A DNA stretch of 64,000 nucleotides, taken from assembly GCA_031002005.1 (NCBI GenBank), contig CM061921.1:143749283-143813282 (forward strand), read 5' to 3'. This document shows, one piece after another, positions 35,906 through 47,777 of this stretch. Every line of letters starts with the position of its first letter. Position 1 is the first letter of the stretch. The position numbers and the translations under genes are program-made. The notes under the pieces were generated by a model. It did no database searches, had not been told where the DNA came from, and worked only from the letters and a program-made list of their open reading frames with translations. The DNA comes from Vandiemenella viatica (Eukaryota; Arthropoda; Insecta; Orthoptera; Morabidae).

Positions 35906-36170
35906 AAGGTGTCTGTGACTTATCCGTCTAGTGCAGCTAAATAAAAAAAATTAATTTTATCCTCGGTGCCCTAGAACAGTTTATTTACATGCTTCGACGT
36001 TGTTTATAGTATGTATAGATTATAATTATAAACATAATATAAACAACGTCAAAGCATGTAAATAAACTGTTCTAAGGCACCAAGGACGATTGAATAAACA
36101 ACCTAAACGCGTCTGCCAAAAAACTAAGTTTTTTATTTAGCTGCACTAGACTGATAAGTCACAGAAACCT
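35906..36170. repeat. Large imperfect palindrome (foldback/MITE-like)
   Basis: The outer arms 35906-35948 and 36132-36170 are inverted copies (GTCTGTGACTTATC against GATAAGTCACAGA). The inner arms 35959-36010 and about 36036-36088 are also inverted copies (GAACAGTTTATTTACATGC against GCATGTAAATAAACTGTTC). The loop is short and AT-rich. It resembles a foldback MITE, but no clear target duplication was found and no protein is encoded. Confidence 0.8.
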
Positions 36171-37974
36171 CATCATACTAATTTCTTGTTGATGTTTGCA
36201 TCATACGGGATAATCTGGTGCATCACAGGTTCTTAAGCCAATTTTAGTGTAACTAAATAAAATATGTTAATTACTAGACATGAAATAAAAACGAGTACAC
36301 AATATTTCTGCAATAATTTTTGTTATCTTGTTCTTCAGAAACAGCCACAAACAAAAGTATCGGGCTTTTTCTTCGCGATAAAACGAAATTTAAAATAGTT
36401 TGTTAACATGTCTGCGATAGTTTAGATGCGAGTATGGAATCCATGTCATACCAAGGAACTTTTTACCATAGTTCGAGTTTAAATCCTTGAAGGATACATT
36501 CAATTCGAGGCGTCTTAAGCCATTAAGAATGGATCTTTTGTATACTGCGAAATGATGCCATTAATCTAATTATTTTTTTATCACAATTACACGATAAAAA
36601 TTACGCTTTATGTATTTTCCAGTGAATAAAAGCAGTAGGTGACATTGCTTTTGCACTCAAAAGTGAAACCACCAAAATGCAAAAATTATTTATTAGGAGT
36701 GTATTTGGAATGTATATATGTGATGCATCTGTAGTTTGAATTTATCTATGAGTGTAATACCTCAGAAAAGCAATTAATTTGTTTTTATTATCATGATTTC
36801 AATTTAGATGACATTTTGTTCGTATATCTGGCATGTGCAGACGTATCAACAATAAAAGCGAAGCATTTGTTACAAACCATTTGTGTGGTCGTGTAAAGTG
36901 CGCAATAAAATACCTTTTACGCTATACGTACGTAGTAAATAACTAGTAATCAACGTTTTTATTTAGAGAAGTAAACACTTTTACAGTAAACGCGGCACTA
37001 ATATAAAAACAGTAATAGCAATAGATTATTATCAAGTACAGATTTTGCTAGGAAGGTAGGAAAACAGCAACTTAAAATTTATCATGCGGTCAGTATATGA
37101 GCGGAAAATTAAGTTAACATCGCTGGTGGTATTTCGCATCCAGGTTTTCTCGATACAAGTGTAGTACTCAGCGAGAACTAAGCTAAAGCTATTAATACAT
37201 TATAAATGCCAGATCATTAATATCCCTCGTTGCGGTTTACAGGAAATCCTGCAACGGAAGACAAGGAAAGAGATCATAAAAGTTCAAAATAAATGAGGTT
37301 TTTAATGTGAAACAGTTCTACACTTAACCGTCACTTGTTTAAATAAAAAAAATATCGTTGAATGCTTGTTCGGTAGAATAAATAGAAACATATAGCTCGG
37401 TATCCCAAACCCAAATAAAGTTATGTTTGAAGACTTTATGCCACCAAATGTTTTACAGACACTGTTTTTTTTTTTTTTTTGCACGGATTATGTGAGTGTA
37501 TACTGAATGAAATAATTTCATCCAAAGTGCCATATGTTTAAATAACATCTGCTTTAGTTGACAGTTTGTCAAACTGTCGGCAAAATTTAGCACAGATCAA
37601 ACCTTTTCAGTGTGGAAATACAAGCTACATTTCTGACGTAAACAATTTTGTGTAAATTACGTGGAAGTCAAGTCCAATACTCAAGTACCTATACCAGATA
37701 CAATCAATCACATATCATGATGATTTTAGATGATTATTTCACACTCAAAAAAAAGATATATGTGATAGGGGAAACATTGTATATATTGATTTTGCCATGC
37801 AGTGACATGGTATAATATAGTGACGTAATTTTTTTAAATGTCATTTGGCCAATTAAGCTACACAGCATCGTGATATTTATTATTCGCTATATTAATGCAT
37901 TCACATCACTTTCGTACTTTGCAAATCATATATGGTCTGTGCGAGCTGTACGCGGTACTTAATTAAAACCACCC
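36171..37974. other. AT-rich, no gene recognised
   Basis: Homopolymer run near 37468-37481. No coding frame or element end could be supported. Confidence 0.4.
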
Positions 37975-38045
37975 ATGCCCTAAGCCTGACTCGAACTGGT
38001 AAACCTTCCAACATAAGGCCAGTGTGTTAACCTATACCAGAGCTG
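37975..38045 (-). repeat. tRNA-like repeat, minus strand
   Basis: The complement carries a B-box-like ACCAGTTCGAGTC (37988-38000) and an A-box-like AGGTTAACACACTGG (38020-38034). It reads like a decayed tRNA or SINE head. Stem pairing is poor. Confidence 0.4.
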
Positions 38046-39502
38046 GTAGTAGTTTGATTGCTCTTCCACTGTTTGAAAGCAATAGTGCCACATTACGCAT
38101 ACTCCCTTCCCCTTGTCACTTGCTCTGTTAAATATGAATCATCTAATACGAAATACGTGAGAGTGTGTCCAGCTTCAAAGACTGGTCGCGGCTTACCATT
38201 CTTTTTTTAGTTATGGTTTTTAGGAAATTTTGCGTGGCCAATTAGGCAAATCCTGGGCTGTTACTCAAATTTCACCCCAAAAATACAAGTTGCACAAACA
38301 GAACCAAAAAAATGCCCAAATTATACATGGTTCACATACATATGGCAACTTTCATTCTCCTCCTTTATGTTCGAGCATCTGAGATTTTGACAGGATGAAA
38401 AGCTAGGCAGCGCTATGTTCGCAGTCATGAATAAGGGTTATATGTTTCTTTCCACCAAAGTCTGTGGAGTGTCTTTAGACCCGGAACGAGTTGCTTCATC
38501 GAATGATGCTGCTCACATCGAATTTCGACTCCCTCCATCGCTGTATTATTCATCCGATTTTGCCTTCCCCACTTCAGTTAAATCTGATTAAAATATGCAG
38601 TGCTCCGCAGCACAGAAGCAAATTTAACGACTTATCTACACCAAAAATTCAGTCTGAAACACATGTGGCAGTTTGCTTAAGGGTTTTACTAGTTTTGGTC
38701 CCAGAAAACATACGTTGAACTGCTAGCATCCTTTCAACACATACTTGGTAATAGGCGATTTGAGATAAAATGCATGACCCAGAATGTCAGATCATTGATT
38801 TTGTTTCGTTGTTCCATATTCCTTCACATCCGCTCACAGTTAGACAGTAAAGGCTTTGATTATACACCGAGATAAAGACTACAGTATCAAATCTTCGACT
38901 AGGAGCAATGATATCAGAGCACGGCCTCAGTGAGCGAAGATCCATGCGTCTTCGATCGCAGTAAATTACCGTGAAACAAGGTGTCTCGTACTAAAATAAA
39001 CAAAAAAACACCATTTATAAATGTGTTGGCACTGTGTTATCAGAAACTATATTTTGTAGAGAGTTAGTTTGCACCAACGACCCACTCCCCTCTAGAGTCT
39101 CTTCCAGCGATAGTTGGCTCTACCATTAATAAGTGAACAATGTAGTTTTGGACTAGTATTGGCATTTGCCGTGTTTTTCTGTTTGTGAAGTATTTATTTC
39201 TATGGCAGAAACAAATGACTGTAATAGCACTGGCCTACCTAGACGATTATCGAAATCAAATAAAAACCGTAACGTGAATGGATAGTGCTTTAGCGGCGGT
39301 ATTTAATCCTGTCCTATTCCCGATTTAATGCCTCGATCAAAGGTATGGTTCTCACCTTATCCTTTCTCTTCTGGTTTTCCACAATGTACCCAAATTAAAA
39401 GTAGTACTCTATTCGATTGGTTGTAACAGCCAGTTACAGTGCATGTATCCCTTCCTTCGATTTTTATACTTTACAATACAATCAACGAAGCCGATTTCCA
39501 AA
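38046..39502. other. No gene recognised
   Basis: The frame at 38491-38718 has no domain. No repeats identified. Confidence 0.4.
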
Positions 39503-39939
39503 TACCAGGATTTTTAAATGAGGTACGTTTTTTTTAATAGGAAGAAAAATTTTGTATACATCGCTCAAATATATTTATTTCCGTATTATACATATTTTCT
39601 TCTGCTTTTCTACATTATTTCAGTTTTTTTTTCAAACATTTGTCATATCGCTCAACAATTTTTTTTTAAATTACGACGTCAAAGAAATCTTTCACCCGTT
39701 AAGAAGCCCAATCCATGATTCCATTTGTCATTTCGTCACCGTCGTTGAACCGTTGACCACCAAAGAACTCCTTTAAGTACCGTAAACCTCTTGGTACCTC
39801 TCGTATTTTGTTGTCCACACTACGAACCAAATTTTCCGAAATCAGAGAAGGTCGGCCTGATTGTGGCTCATCTAGCACATTAACCCACCCGTCCTTGAAC
39901 ATTCTCACCAACTTTCTAACTTCACTATCACTCATAGTA

Positions 39940-40794
39940 CAGGGAGTTCGCCGGAAAACGCTACCCTCCCAGTCTGTTGCCGTCGGCAACTTGCTCGGTC
40001 AGTCGTGCCAGCAGTTTCCGCCACACGGCACCGTGAATCACCGCACTGTTTAACACCTCCGCTGCCCCAACAGTGCAGTGCAGTGACCCTTACATTGTTA
40101 AGAACGGTTTCTTTGCATTGTAGATAGTTTGTGACTTCAGTCTCTTATTAATCAGTGTTGTGAATAAACGTTTCTTTGCGGTTTGGCTCGTTTGGGGCTT
40201 CATACTCTTATTAATCTGTACCGTGTTTGAGTGTGAGTAAAATTATGGTACGTTACAGTTTGCAACAAAGAATATTTCTCTACGATACATATGTGAAGAA
40301 GAAGTCGTTTAAAAAGTGTTGCAGTAAATTTCGTCGCGAATTTCCTGGCGCTTTACTGCCAGCTAAATCAACAATTCTGCGTCTGGTTAAAAAAGTAAGA
40401 GAAACGGGTTCATTTTTTAACAAAAAGAGACTGTCGGTCAACCGTATTCTCACAGAGGAGAAAATTGACGATATCGCTTTTCGACTAGAACAGTCACCCA
40501 AAAAAATCATTAAGTCAGTTAGGGCAGCGTGTGTCTCGAAATATGTTCAGAAGATGTGAAATGTGCATTACACAAGAGGGTCAACACTTCTAGCATCTTT
40601 TATAAGGTAAGCTAATGAATTAAGTCACATTTAAATGCTTAGCACACAAGTTTATGAAGTTTATGAAGCGTAATTATTATGAAATAGTCCGCGGCCGACG
40701 GTCGAACAATGCCGGAAACTGAGCGCTCGCTCGCCGGGAGCAGTTTCTTCCTTGTAGCGCTAACAGTGGGTTGCGTTTCCCGGCGAACGCCCTG
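39940..40794 (+). mobile_element. Nested DNA transposon with GC-rich inverted ends
   Basis: Ends CAGGGAGTTCGCCGGAAAAC at 39940 and, read inward from 40794, CAGGGCGTTCGCCGGGAAAC. The 27-bp pair has three mismatches. TA flanks both sides (39938-39939 and 40795-40796). The element is 855 bp and lies inside a mariner. It encodes only the N-terminal part of a transposase, so it is a deletion derivative. Confidence 0.85.
40241..40559 (+). pseudogene. DUF4817-type transposase N-terminal fragment
   Basis: From about MVRYSLQQRIFLYDTYVKKK the sequence follows the HTH pattern of DUF4817-type transposases (FRREFPGALLPAKSTI, LVKKVRETGSFFNKKR), then a second DNA-binding segment (LTEEKIDDIAFRLEQSPKK). It breaks off after about 100 residues; the catalytic region is absent. 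It sits in the correct position within the 39940-40794 element and most probably derives from that element's own transposase. Confidence 0.8.
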
Positions 40795-41071
40795 TATTAT
40801 CACCATAACTTCACAATTTTTTTGGTGAATTTCCGCTGCCGCCAAGTTTCTTGCACTCCGGAATCGAATTACGGACCGTATCTCACAGTCAGCGGGCGAA
40901 CCAATTTTCTCAAACATTATCAACTTCTACAGCTCAGCACACGGTCAGACGATATGACTGCAAATGACGTCTAATACTGCGCAAAGCATGCTGGGAGCAT
41001 ACGTGCATGAGCACTGCGGCGATTCTCATTCCCATTCACAAACGGACCTTATTTAAAAGATAACCCTCGTA

Positions 41072-43098
41072 TTTATTCTTCATTATTACTACATGCACGT
41101 GCTCAGAATAAAAATATTATCTGTTTAACCGATGGCCTGACTTCGTGTTTCTGTCAAGTTTTCACTGTTTTGGTGTAACATCAAAACAAATTCAGAAGTT
41201 TGCAATAATATTTCCATTTCGGACCAGGCACAGTGAATATCGCTAATGATATTAGGCAATGCGACCTATAATGCATAATTGGGTTGCTCCGAAAATGTTA
41301 TCTGAACCATAGCATTAATTCGAACTGCAACTACATGAACCCCCGGCTTCTGCTTCTGCCAAACACTTACATCTCTATAGTATTCAGTCATCATCTTTAC
41401 GCAGTCTACGACGCTGTTCTCGCCATCTTAATGTATGATACACTAGTCCATCATTTAATTTAAGTCACTTTATTCTGAAGAATTGTTTGTTACTATAGAT
41501 TCATTTTATTTCTTACCTCTCGTTGCTGATGAGTCCAGTCCGTTAGGTGGGTGAGGGACACAAATTTTGGTATTTTCGCAAATACTTGTTCCATCCGAAC
41601 TCTTCAATTCTCTATTCGTTCCATTAGCTGTATACATTATAGCTTTGCTGTTGTTCATATATTGTTCACTGTTTTATGTGAAATTGTAATCATTCTCCTC
41701 TTTGATTATGTATTAAGAGTAGGGCAATTGTGCGCCAAAGCGAATCAAGACCACATACAATTTGAATATCTGTAATTTCTATTACGGTCCTATTTCTGCT
41801 GTATCGAGATAGCAAATAGTTTCTGCATTAAATGATTTTACCAAGCCTATCACCTAATTTGAATTCTCTTGTTTGAAAATTAATAGTATTAATGCATTAG
41901 GTGAATAAATTCCAATGGCGGAGAAATTTTTGCGTTGTTTAAATTTACTATTTACATTTTTACCAAAAATTAACCTGTGGAAACAGGCAAAGTCAGACCC
42001 TAGTTTTGACTCTTCTTGGGTTTAAGGGGAGCTAAGTCGGAGTTGGAAGATGCAACTGGTGCTTGATCGTGTAAAGGATGATCAATAAATTTTAGTCACT
42101 AAATGCAACATCATTATTTTTATGAACGTACTGAGCTTTAGTAAGAACTGTGTTTCGTTTCTTAAGACCTGTTTTTAAATGAAACAAAATAGCTAATGAA
42201 AGTGGTTAAAGTGATTTGTTACACTTCCGACGCTGAAATTAAATAAAAACCACCCAACAATAAACTGACAAGCCATATACTTAGTCAAGATCTTTATATG
42301 TCGATTATAAATACGATTACTGGACGCTAGAGTTTATTTTAATACCTGTAAAGTAGGAAATCTGTGATCATTGGCATCTAACTAATGCGGCAGTTAATTT
42401 GGAAACTGTATTCATATGCAGTAACTAACATGGAATAGTATGTATGTGGAGATTACAACTGAAATTTATTGTACTAATGGGTTTTCAGTAACTTACCGGT
42501 TATAATTATTTGGTAATATTATTGACTTTTTATAATTGTACGTACTTTTCCACATCCCCGAGACTGTTAAAACCATTTATCAACTAGCAAACATATACTT
42601 TTTCTCACCTATTCGCCCGTCTTAGATTTTAGGCAATGTTATTCCAGTGTTGGTAATTACTCTCTCGATGTCACTGAATTATATCCGAGTTTCTGATGAA
42701 AGTTCATCGATCATCACGGTTTTTCTGTTGCTTATATCAGTTTCGTACATCATGATATACATTTAATCAATCACGACGAAAACAAAGCCATGGGCTTGAC
42801 GTGTTGATGCACCACCGAGAGGTATAAATCCCGCAGTACCTGATTATCCCGACAAGGCCCAAACGCTGTTTTTCATAATACTGCGACGACGTAACACAAT
42901 CACAGTTCACAATCATAAATAAACGACAAGGCTCCCTTAGAAGAGATAGTCTCGAATGACTTTATCTGTTGGCATATTTTTCAACAATGGAAAAACAATA
43001 TAAAACGTAAATTAACTCTGGTTCAATTTTTTCTTTCCCGCAAAACGCATTACGGATTCATGCCCAGGAGCAGGGATATAATATAATATATAGATATA
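41072..43098. other. AT-rich, no gene recognised
   Basis: About 2 kb. The frame at 41551-41775 is hydrophobic and without family signature. The end merges into an AT-rich stretch (43078-43100) that served as target for the next element. Confidence 0.4.
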
Positions 43099-43100
43099 TA

Positions 43101-43569
43101 CAGGGTGTTACAAAAAGGTACGGCCAAACTTTAAGGAAACTTTCCTCACAAACAAAGAAAATATGTTATGTGGACATGTGTCCGGAAACGCTTACTTTCC
43201 ATGTTAGAGCTCATTTCATTACTTCTCTTCAAATCACATTAAACATGGTATGGAAACACACAGCAACAGAACGTACCAGCGTGACTTCAAACACTTTGTT
43301 ACAGGAAATGTTCAAAATGTCCTCCGTTAGCGTGGATACATGCATCCACCATCCGTCGCATGGAATCCCTGATGCACTGATGCAGCCCTGGAGAATGGCG
43401 TATTGTATCATAGCCGCCCACAAAACGAACACGAAGACTAACGAAACTAAAATCAGCTCTAACATGGAAAGTAAGCGTTTCCGGACACATGTCCACATAA
43501 CATATTTTCTTTGTTTGTGTGTGAGGAATGTTTCCTGAAAGTTTGGCCGTACCTTTTTGTAACACCCTG
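43101..43569 (-). mobile_element. MITE-like derivative of a DDxD transposon, 116-120 bp inverted repeats
   Basis: Both ends begin CAGGGTGTTACAAAAAGGTA (left from 43101; right arm read inward from 43569), flanked by TA at 43099-43100 and 43570-43571. The arms, 43101-43216 and 43450-43569, are almost identical. The interior keeps the last part of a minus-strand transposase frame: GYDTIRHSPGLHQCIRDSMR, ending GGHFEHFL with stop at 43299. The C-terminus recalls the DD41D transposase at 2812-3753 (GGDIFEHLL). The near-perfect arms suggest recent activity of a full-length relative. Confidence 0.88.
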
Positions 43570-43571
43570 TA

Positions 43572-44105
43572 TATATATATATTTAAATTCTGCATGACAG
43601 AGCTGAATTTATTTTTCTTTGCAATGATGTTAAAACAGAAAGTATATCTTGAACAAACTGTTTTTGTGCCGATTAAAAAATTTCATAATCTATACTCCAC
43701 AATTAATGCAATTCAGTATTGTTTTAACTGCTCTGAAAATGCACAACTGAAACCAATTTAACTGTCCATTTTTTCCCGTGTCATGTCTGTGTATTTGTTA
43801 TTGATCAGTACAATATTATTTTGTCATCTGTCAAACATTATCTGCCTGTTTTTACAAATTTTTCAGTACTATTGAATGTCGCACTTGATATGATGTTTAT
43901 AGCCTCTTGAGCTTTTTGTGCGGCTTTTAAACTTAACTTAATGATATATTTTAACTGTCTGGTTGCTTAAGAAAGGAATGCTATATGCACTCAAAATCTG
44001 ATACTTTGAATTTATATCAACACATGTTACATGCAACTCAGCTTTCAAATCCACGCATCCTCAAAAACGAATCTCTCGTCTGTGCATTTCAGTGCCTAGC
44101 AACAT
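43572..44105. other. No gene recognised
   Basis: AT-rich; nothing supportable. Confidence 0.4.
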
Positions 44106-44338
44106 GAAACGAGCGTGGTGGCGGTAACGCTCTGCCTCTCATTCGGTAAGACGCGGTTTCAAATCGCCTTCCGGCCATCAATATTCGAGTTTTCCGTGGT
44201 TTCCACAAATCACTCGCGCGAATTCCGGGATGGTTGTTTCACAATGCCATGATCGAATTCCTTCCCGATTCTCTCACCCAGTCCCCTTCCGCCTCTAATG
44301 ATCTCGACGACGACGAGGTGGAAAGAAAAGGAAAAAAT
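44106..44338 (+). mobile_element. tRNA-derived SINE, full length
   Basis: Head CGAGCGTGGTGGCGGTAACG, a diverged B box (GGTTTCAAATCGCC near 44154), body AAATCACTCGCGCGAATTCC, 3' block GATCTCGACGACGACGAGG at about 44300-44318. Confidence 0.85.
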
Positions 44339-44364
44339 AAACAGCCCGAGGGAAGAACGTATTC

Positions 44365-44705
44365 ATAAGTATCATTACGCCAACTTATTTTCACACTTTA
44401 TCTCTCTTGCCATTCTGACTCAAATATCTTGGTAGGTGAAGTATTTGACTGCAGTCGTAAATGAAAGTAGGTTCAAACGCCGTCTGTTCACCAGACAACT
44501 GAAGTCTAATCTATGTATCAAGTCTGTGACACTTGCGTAAGGCCTACTCTTCTCTATACTATCTCGATGCTATCAGTGAATACTTTCGTACACAGATTCC
44601 ACAGATCATAACAGTAGATGAGTATGTACGAGAATTTTATACGCTAATTCCTTTGCGCTACAACTATTCAAAACTAATGAAAGCCCATGACAATGTTTTG
44701 GTTAC
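44365..44705 (-). pseudogene. CR1/L2-like LINE 3' relic
   Basis: Aligns by eye with the minus-strand LINE end at 21880-22260: the AACACTTACGTAAGG-like block near 44530, GTATTT-ACTGCAGTCGTAA near 44440, and CTCTTGCCATTCTGA near 44405. The corresponding protein (RRAARF, VRPHLEYC, PPTYL) is heavily mutated. The tail with GTAGAT repeats is missing. Confidence 0.7.
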
Positions 44706-44973
44706 GGCCACAGGTCTCGAATAGTTTCGCATTTATTTGATGTAAGTGGCCTGGACCACGATTAAAACTAAATTTACTAACAATTCTATTAGTTTGATAA
44801 ATATATAAAAGTTACAATAAATTGAAACAACAAAAAACAAAAGTACACCTAATAACTTAATTACCCAGCTACAGCGAACACTCCCACAACGTATAAACCA
44901 AATGAAACGTCATAAAAATAAACACCCATGCTTTTACTTTCAATAGCAATTTAACCTCTGCTGTAACCACAGT

Positions 44974-45208
44974 TCCGAGCGTGGTGGGTGAACGGTAACG
45001 CTCTGGCCTCGCATTCGAGAGGACGCCGGTTCGAATCCCCGTCCGGGCATCCCGATTTGCGTTTTCTCTGGTTTCCCCAAATCACTCCAGGCGAATGCCG
45101 AGAGGCTTGCCTCAAAAATGGCCTTGGCCGAATTCCTTCCCATAGTCTTTTCCCGCCTCTAATGACCTCGACGTCGACGAGGTGTAAAGCCATCAGCAAC
45201 AAAAAAAT
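44974..45208 (+). mobile_element. tRNA-derived SINE, full length
   Basis: Head CCGAGCGTGGTGGGTGAACG, B box GGTTCGAATCCCCG near 45030, body AAATCACTCCAGGCGAATG, 3' block GACCTCGACGTCGACGAGG at about 45164-45182, short A-run. One of the least diverged copies. Confidence 0.92.
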
Positions 45209-45254
45209 CCCTTAATTCAGAAGCCAACTGTAAATAGCTTAGGATGGCCGTGCA

Positions 45255-45400
45255 CCGATTGAGTAGTGATTGAAAACTGGCAACGACGGGAAGGACTTAC
45301 ACGTTATTCTACGTTTTTTCGGCCTTAAAGTTTCACCATTTATTTTTTAAATTAAATTGAGTTATTATATTTAAAATGAAATGCTACAAAAAACAACCTT
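45255..45400 (+). repeat. Dispersed repeat family R2, second copy
   Basis: Two modules: 45258-45303 (GTGATTGAAAACTGGCAACG) is the inverse of 17485-17531, while 45310-45400 (GCCTTAAAGTTTCACCATTT, TTTAAAATGAAAT) is direct with 17553-17640 and with 10865-10950. Confidence 0.7.
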
Positions 45401-45499
45401 AATGAAAGCTAAGAGCCTATAATTTCATGGCGTCAAGTCGGCTATCGGAGTTCCAGCGTGCAGTAGTAGATTTGAACAATAAATCGCACTTCTGAATTA

Positions 45500-45960
45500 T
45501 CTTATATATAGCCGAAGTTATTTGCTGATCCAACTTAATGCTGTATTGTGCTGTTACGCCCAAATACTTGATGATATCAGCCATATCAGGGATTGAGCAT
45601 TTTTCTTTCTGCTAATGGACAAGCGGATTCTTTTGTTCTTTATGCACATTACCTTGCATTTGTTGCAATTTAGTTTATGTTGTTGAAATAACTAAGATAT
45701 TGCGTTAAATTTATAATCAATCAACAGAACTCTTAGATAAATGCGTTATAATTAAACAGTAACAAACAGTTGTTTCGTTATGTGTAACAATGTTTATAAA
45801 AATTAGCAAAATACGTAGTTCTATCACACTTGCGTTCAGCTTCTACGACGAAAAACTGCGCTCAATTAGTTAAGAAATCACGAATCCATTCCTAAATCTA
45901 TTGTGATACCTCGTGCGCTAGAATCTTTGTTAAGAGAAGGTTATGCAGTGCATTTTATTT
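45500..45960 (-). pseudogene. Possible LINE reverse-transcriptase relic
   Basis: Read on the minus strand, KCKVMCIKNKRIR near 45630 and, in another frame, IIKYLGVTAQ near 45560 correspond to the LN--KCK-M and KYLGVT motifs after the RT core in CR1-like elements. Nothing else is conserved enough. The call rests on two short motifs in the right order. Confidence 0.45.
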
Positions 45961-46099
45961 CATCGATAGGGCCCCCCTAAGAATCAAACAGGCGGCCAGT
46001 GTGAATCATGAGAGGGGGGCACGCGTATCCTGCCAAATTAGAACCGGATTTGTGAGATCCGGAGCATTTAGTCAACAAGAGGAATGTCTGTGTCGCTAT

Positions 46100-46245
46100 C
46101 TGTGTTCAAGTCGCATAATCTTGTGCTGTGTATGATAAGTGTATTCTTGTTTGTGAAATGTGTAGTTCATGAGGCGAAGATTGGGGACAGTCCCAGCATT
46201 CGGCAAGATGATTGCGGGAAACCGGCGTGTTTTTGTCGTGCATTA
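46100..46245 (+). repeat. Dispersed repeat family R1, copy 3
   Basis: GTATGATAAGTGTATTCTTG, TTTGTGAAATGTGTAG and CATGAGGCGAAGATTGG match the 6585 copy. The following GCGGGAAACCGGC resembles the 3' part of the 15560 copy. Confidence 0.65.
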
Positions 46246-47363
46246 TCAAACGCTTTCTGAAAAAAAGAAATATTTTAAAATGTCATCTTATGATCCTGGG
46301 TCAAAATCGTTCATTAAATCATAAGAAAATAGGGACAGCTGTATTTCAGACGATATTTTCTTCCAAAATGACTGCTATATAACATGCTAAACATCTCTAA
46401 TGTAGACAGATGTTAGATAAATTGATCTGTCGTTTTTGAGGTTCTCCACGATTGCCTTTCTTGGAAATAGAAGTACCTACATGATTTTCCAACAAGAACG
46501 AACTTTTATCTCTTAAAACGATTTACTGCACAAGTCGAAAATAAATGGTTCGATTCCAATCAAAAAATCAAAAAATTATTGTGTAAGTACCGTGAAATCA
46601 TGTGCCATTTTTTGAGTAGCAACCAGTTTGGAAGCTCCTGTTTGGAAGAAAATTATTTTGTTATGTGTCCCGCATAGAAAATTTCGTAATGCAAGGTGCT
46701 TATTATGTTGGAGTAACATAAAGTTGAGGAAGTTACCATTTTGATACGAAAATTCTGGTTTAAACATGAGCATTTGATTAAATGTAACTGAATGAGCATT
46801 ATGGAATATGATCATGTACTGCTTTGTTTTTTACAGGGAGGTTGCAAAATATTGGCACTAACATTTTTTTAGCCTTTTCGTTTCGGGTTGCATGAAGAGG
46901 GAATGAAATGGGTTCTATTCTCAGATGGTCACGCAAATTTCGTTTTTGTTTTATCTATCCGAAGTCTTCTTAGGTAAACGCGTGGAAAATTCTTAAATTT
47001 ACGAATATTTAATTTTCCTTTCTATTGCTTGAAAATAATGACACTGTCTTAAACATGCGACAATAACGTAAAAATTCCCTAAGAAAACATTAAAACCAAC
47101 TGTGTCACTAACTTATGCTGAGATACATTTCGATTCTGCGGCACTGTTGGTGATTATAGTAGCAGTATATGAAGCTATAATATTAATTCGCACCTATTCG
47201 TAATCAGTACTGTAACATGTGGGCCTGAGAGCCACTAAAACATTGTGTTTTTGTGATACCTCTGCGTTAGGGGAGTGAGTATCGAGCACTTGCCCTCCGT
47301 CAGCCCCCGGCCGCTATTCCCGGACTCGATCAATGGACGTTGTGTGTTCCTCCGATGTTGATG
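46246..47363. other. No gene recognised
   Basis: The frame at 46576-46815 (minus) shows no domain. AT-rich otherwise. Confidence 0.35.
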
Positions 47364-47777
47364 TGGTAGGCGCCACGCAAAGAGGAGACCAATAATCCTG
47401 AACCTAGGTTTCCCAAGCAATCTGTCGACGTACCAGAACCAAATACGTCTTATCTACATCCAGCACAACGATAATAATAGCTAATATTTTTCTGAGAGTT
47501 TTTGCCGGTAGGAAATTATGTTAAACTTCATCAGTTGCGTTCTTTAAACGCCAGTTTAATGTCCAGGATGTGGTAGGCGCCACGCAAAGAGGAGACCAAT
47601 AATCCTGAACCTAGGTTTCCCAAGCAATCTGTCGACGTACCAGAACCAAATACGTCTTATCTACATCCAGCACAACGATATTAATAACTAATATTTTTCT
47701 GAGAGTTTTTGCCGGTAGGAAATTATGTTAAACTTTATCAGTTGCGTTCTTTAAACGCCAGTTTAATGTCCAGGATG
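47364..47777. repeat. 207-bp tandem duplication
   Basis: The block from TGGTAGGCGCCACGCAAAG to GTCCAGGATG occurs at 47364-47570 and 47571-47777. I see only about three base differences (for example ATAATAATAGC against ATATTAATAAC). The join is exact, so this is a recent local duplication. It holds no open frame. Confidence 0.93.

Larger units (their letters stand above)
39600..40930 (-). pseudogene. mariner transposase, interrupted and deleted
   Basis: The minus-strand N-terminus at 40797-40930 reads FEKIGSPADCEIRSVIRFRS, then AAEIHQ. The continuation MSDSEVRKLVRMFKDG lies at 39880-39935, with DEPQSGRPSLISENLV after it. Removing the insert and one TA copy brings the two parts to the normal order through VYGDN-like codons, apart from one missing base. 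Downstream the frame jumps from DNKIREV to LRYLKEFFGGQRFNDGDE, so the catalytic core has been deleted; a VERYDKCLK-like end is visible near 39640. It cannot be functional. Confidence 0.82.
39505..41069 (-). mobile_element. mariner element split by a younger transposon
   Basis: The right end (complement CGAGGGTTATCTTTTAAATA) at 41069 is followed by TA at 41070-41071. The left end, CCAGGATTTTTAAATGAGG at 39505, is a diverged match preceded by TA at 39503-39504. The coding parts on either side of 39940-40794 belong to one transposase. Without the insert the element is about 0.7 kb, so it had also lost its middle. Confidence 0.82.
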
